Assembly: GCA_025356765.1 (NCBI GenBank)
Contig: JANXRO010000098.1
Coordinates: forward strand, 1-5,632
Length of the DNA stretch: 5,632 bases
Direction: 5' to 3'
From: Hyphomicrobiales bacterium
Lineage (GTDB): Bacteria; Pseudomonadota; Alphaproteobacteria; Rhizobiales; Aestuariivirgaceae
Both the position numbers and the translations under genes were made by a program. The notes beneath the pieces are model-generated. The model saw only the letters and a list, made by a program, of their open reading frames with translations, was not told where the DNA came from and made no database searches. Positions 5,576-5,632 of this stretch are shown here, piece by piece. Every line of letters begins with the position of its first letter. Positions within the stretch are counted from its first letter, which is position 1.

Positions 5576-5632
5576 ATGAAATACAAGACAAGACTTAAAA
5601 GTTTTGCGGCAGCCCTCAGCTTCGCAAGCTTG
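5576..5632 (+). CDS. N-terminus of a secreted protein, probably ABC substrate-binding protein (cut by window edge)
   Basis: Only 19 codons are visible: MKYKTRLKSFAAALSFASL. They form the start of a Sec signal peptide: a basic stretch (Lys2, Lys4, Arg6, Lys8), then a hydrophobic segment from Phe10. The cleavage site lies beyond the window. Its position right after an ABC importer ATPase, with a ribosome site and no terminator between, makes a periplasmic solute-binding protein the most likely identity. That rests on context, since no mature sequence is seen. Confidence 0.6.
   Translation, partial: MKYKTRLKSFAAALSFASL

Overview
The window looks like an accessory catabolic locus from an alphaproteobacterium. 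Base composition is moderate (roughly half G+C by eye). The gene set (FCD-type GntR regulator, iron-type alcohol dehydrogenase, succinate-semialdehyde-type dehydrogenase, esterase, and a UgpC/MalK-type ABC importer with a GPSxVGKTTT Walker A) is typical of Rhizobiales or Rhodobacterales. Species cannot be given from the sequence alone.

Layout. A leftward (minus-strand) operon occupies positions 3368 down to 1. It runs from an iron-containing alcohol dehydrogenase (3368-2136), through a GabD-like aldehyde dehydrogenase (2106-622), to an alpha/beta hydrolase whose C-terminus runs off the left edge (615-1). Gaps of 29 and 6 bases, the second with a coupled stop/start, indicate one transcript. 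A roughly 300-base divergent intergenic region (3369-3670) carries a plausible rightward promoter, a GntR-like palindrome over its -10 box and a small leader ORF facing the dehydrogenase gene. Rightward come a GntR/FCD transcription factor (3671-4348, or from 3584 with the alternative GTG), an 88-base spacer with a perfect 8-bp hairpin on the regulator's stop codon, an ABC transporter ATPase (4437-5528), and the first 19 codons of a secreted protein, probably the substrate-binding protein (5576 onward).

How the genes may work together. The ABC importer would bring in a small, probably hydroxylated or esterified compound. The hydrolase could free a hydroxy acid or alcohol, the iron-type dehydrogenase could oxidise the alcohol to an aldehyde, and the GabD-like enzyme could oxidise that to a carboxylate such as succinate. 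The regulator between the two arms would control both and itself. The arrangement resembles the Agrobacterium blcABC pathway for gamma-butyrolactone and 4-hydroxybutyrate, but with an alpha/beta hydrolase instead of the BlcC lactonase, a GntR instead of an IclR regulator, and a dedicated ABC importer. The enzyme classes are secure; the substrate is inferred.

No RNA genes, insertion sequences or CRISPR arrays were seen. The most notable points are the missing switch histidine in the ABC ATPase, the blc-like pathway with swapped parts, and the regulatory structure of the two intergenic regions.
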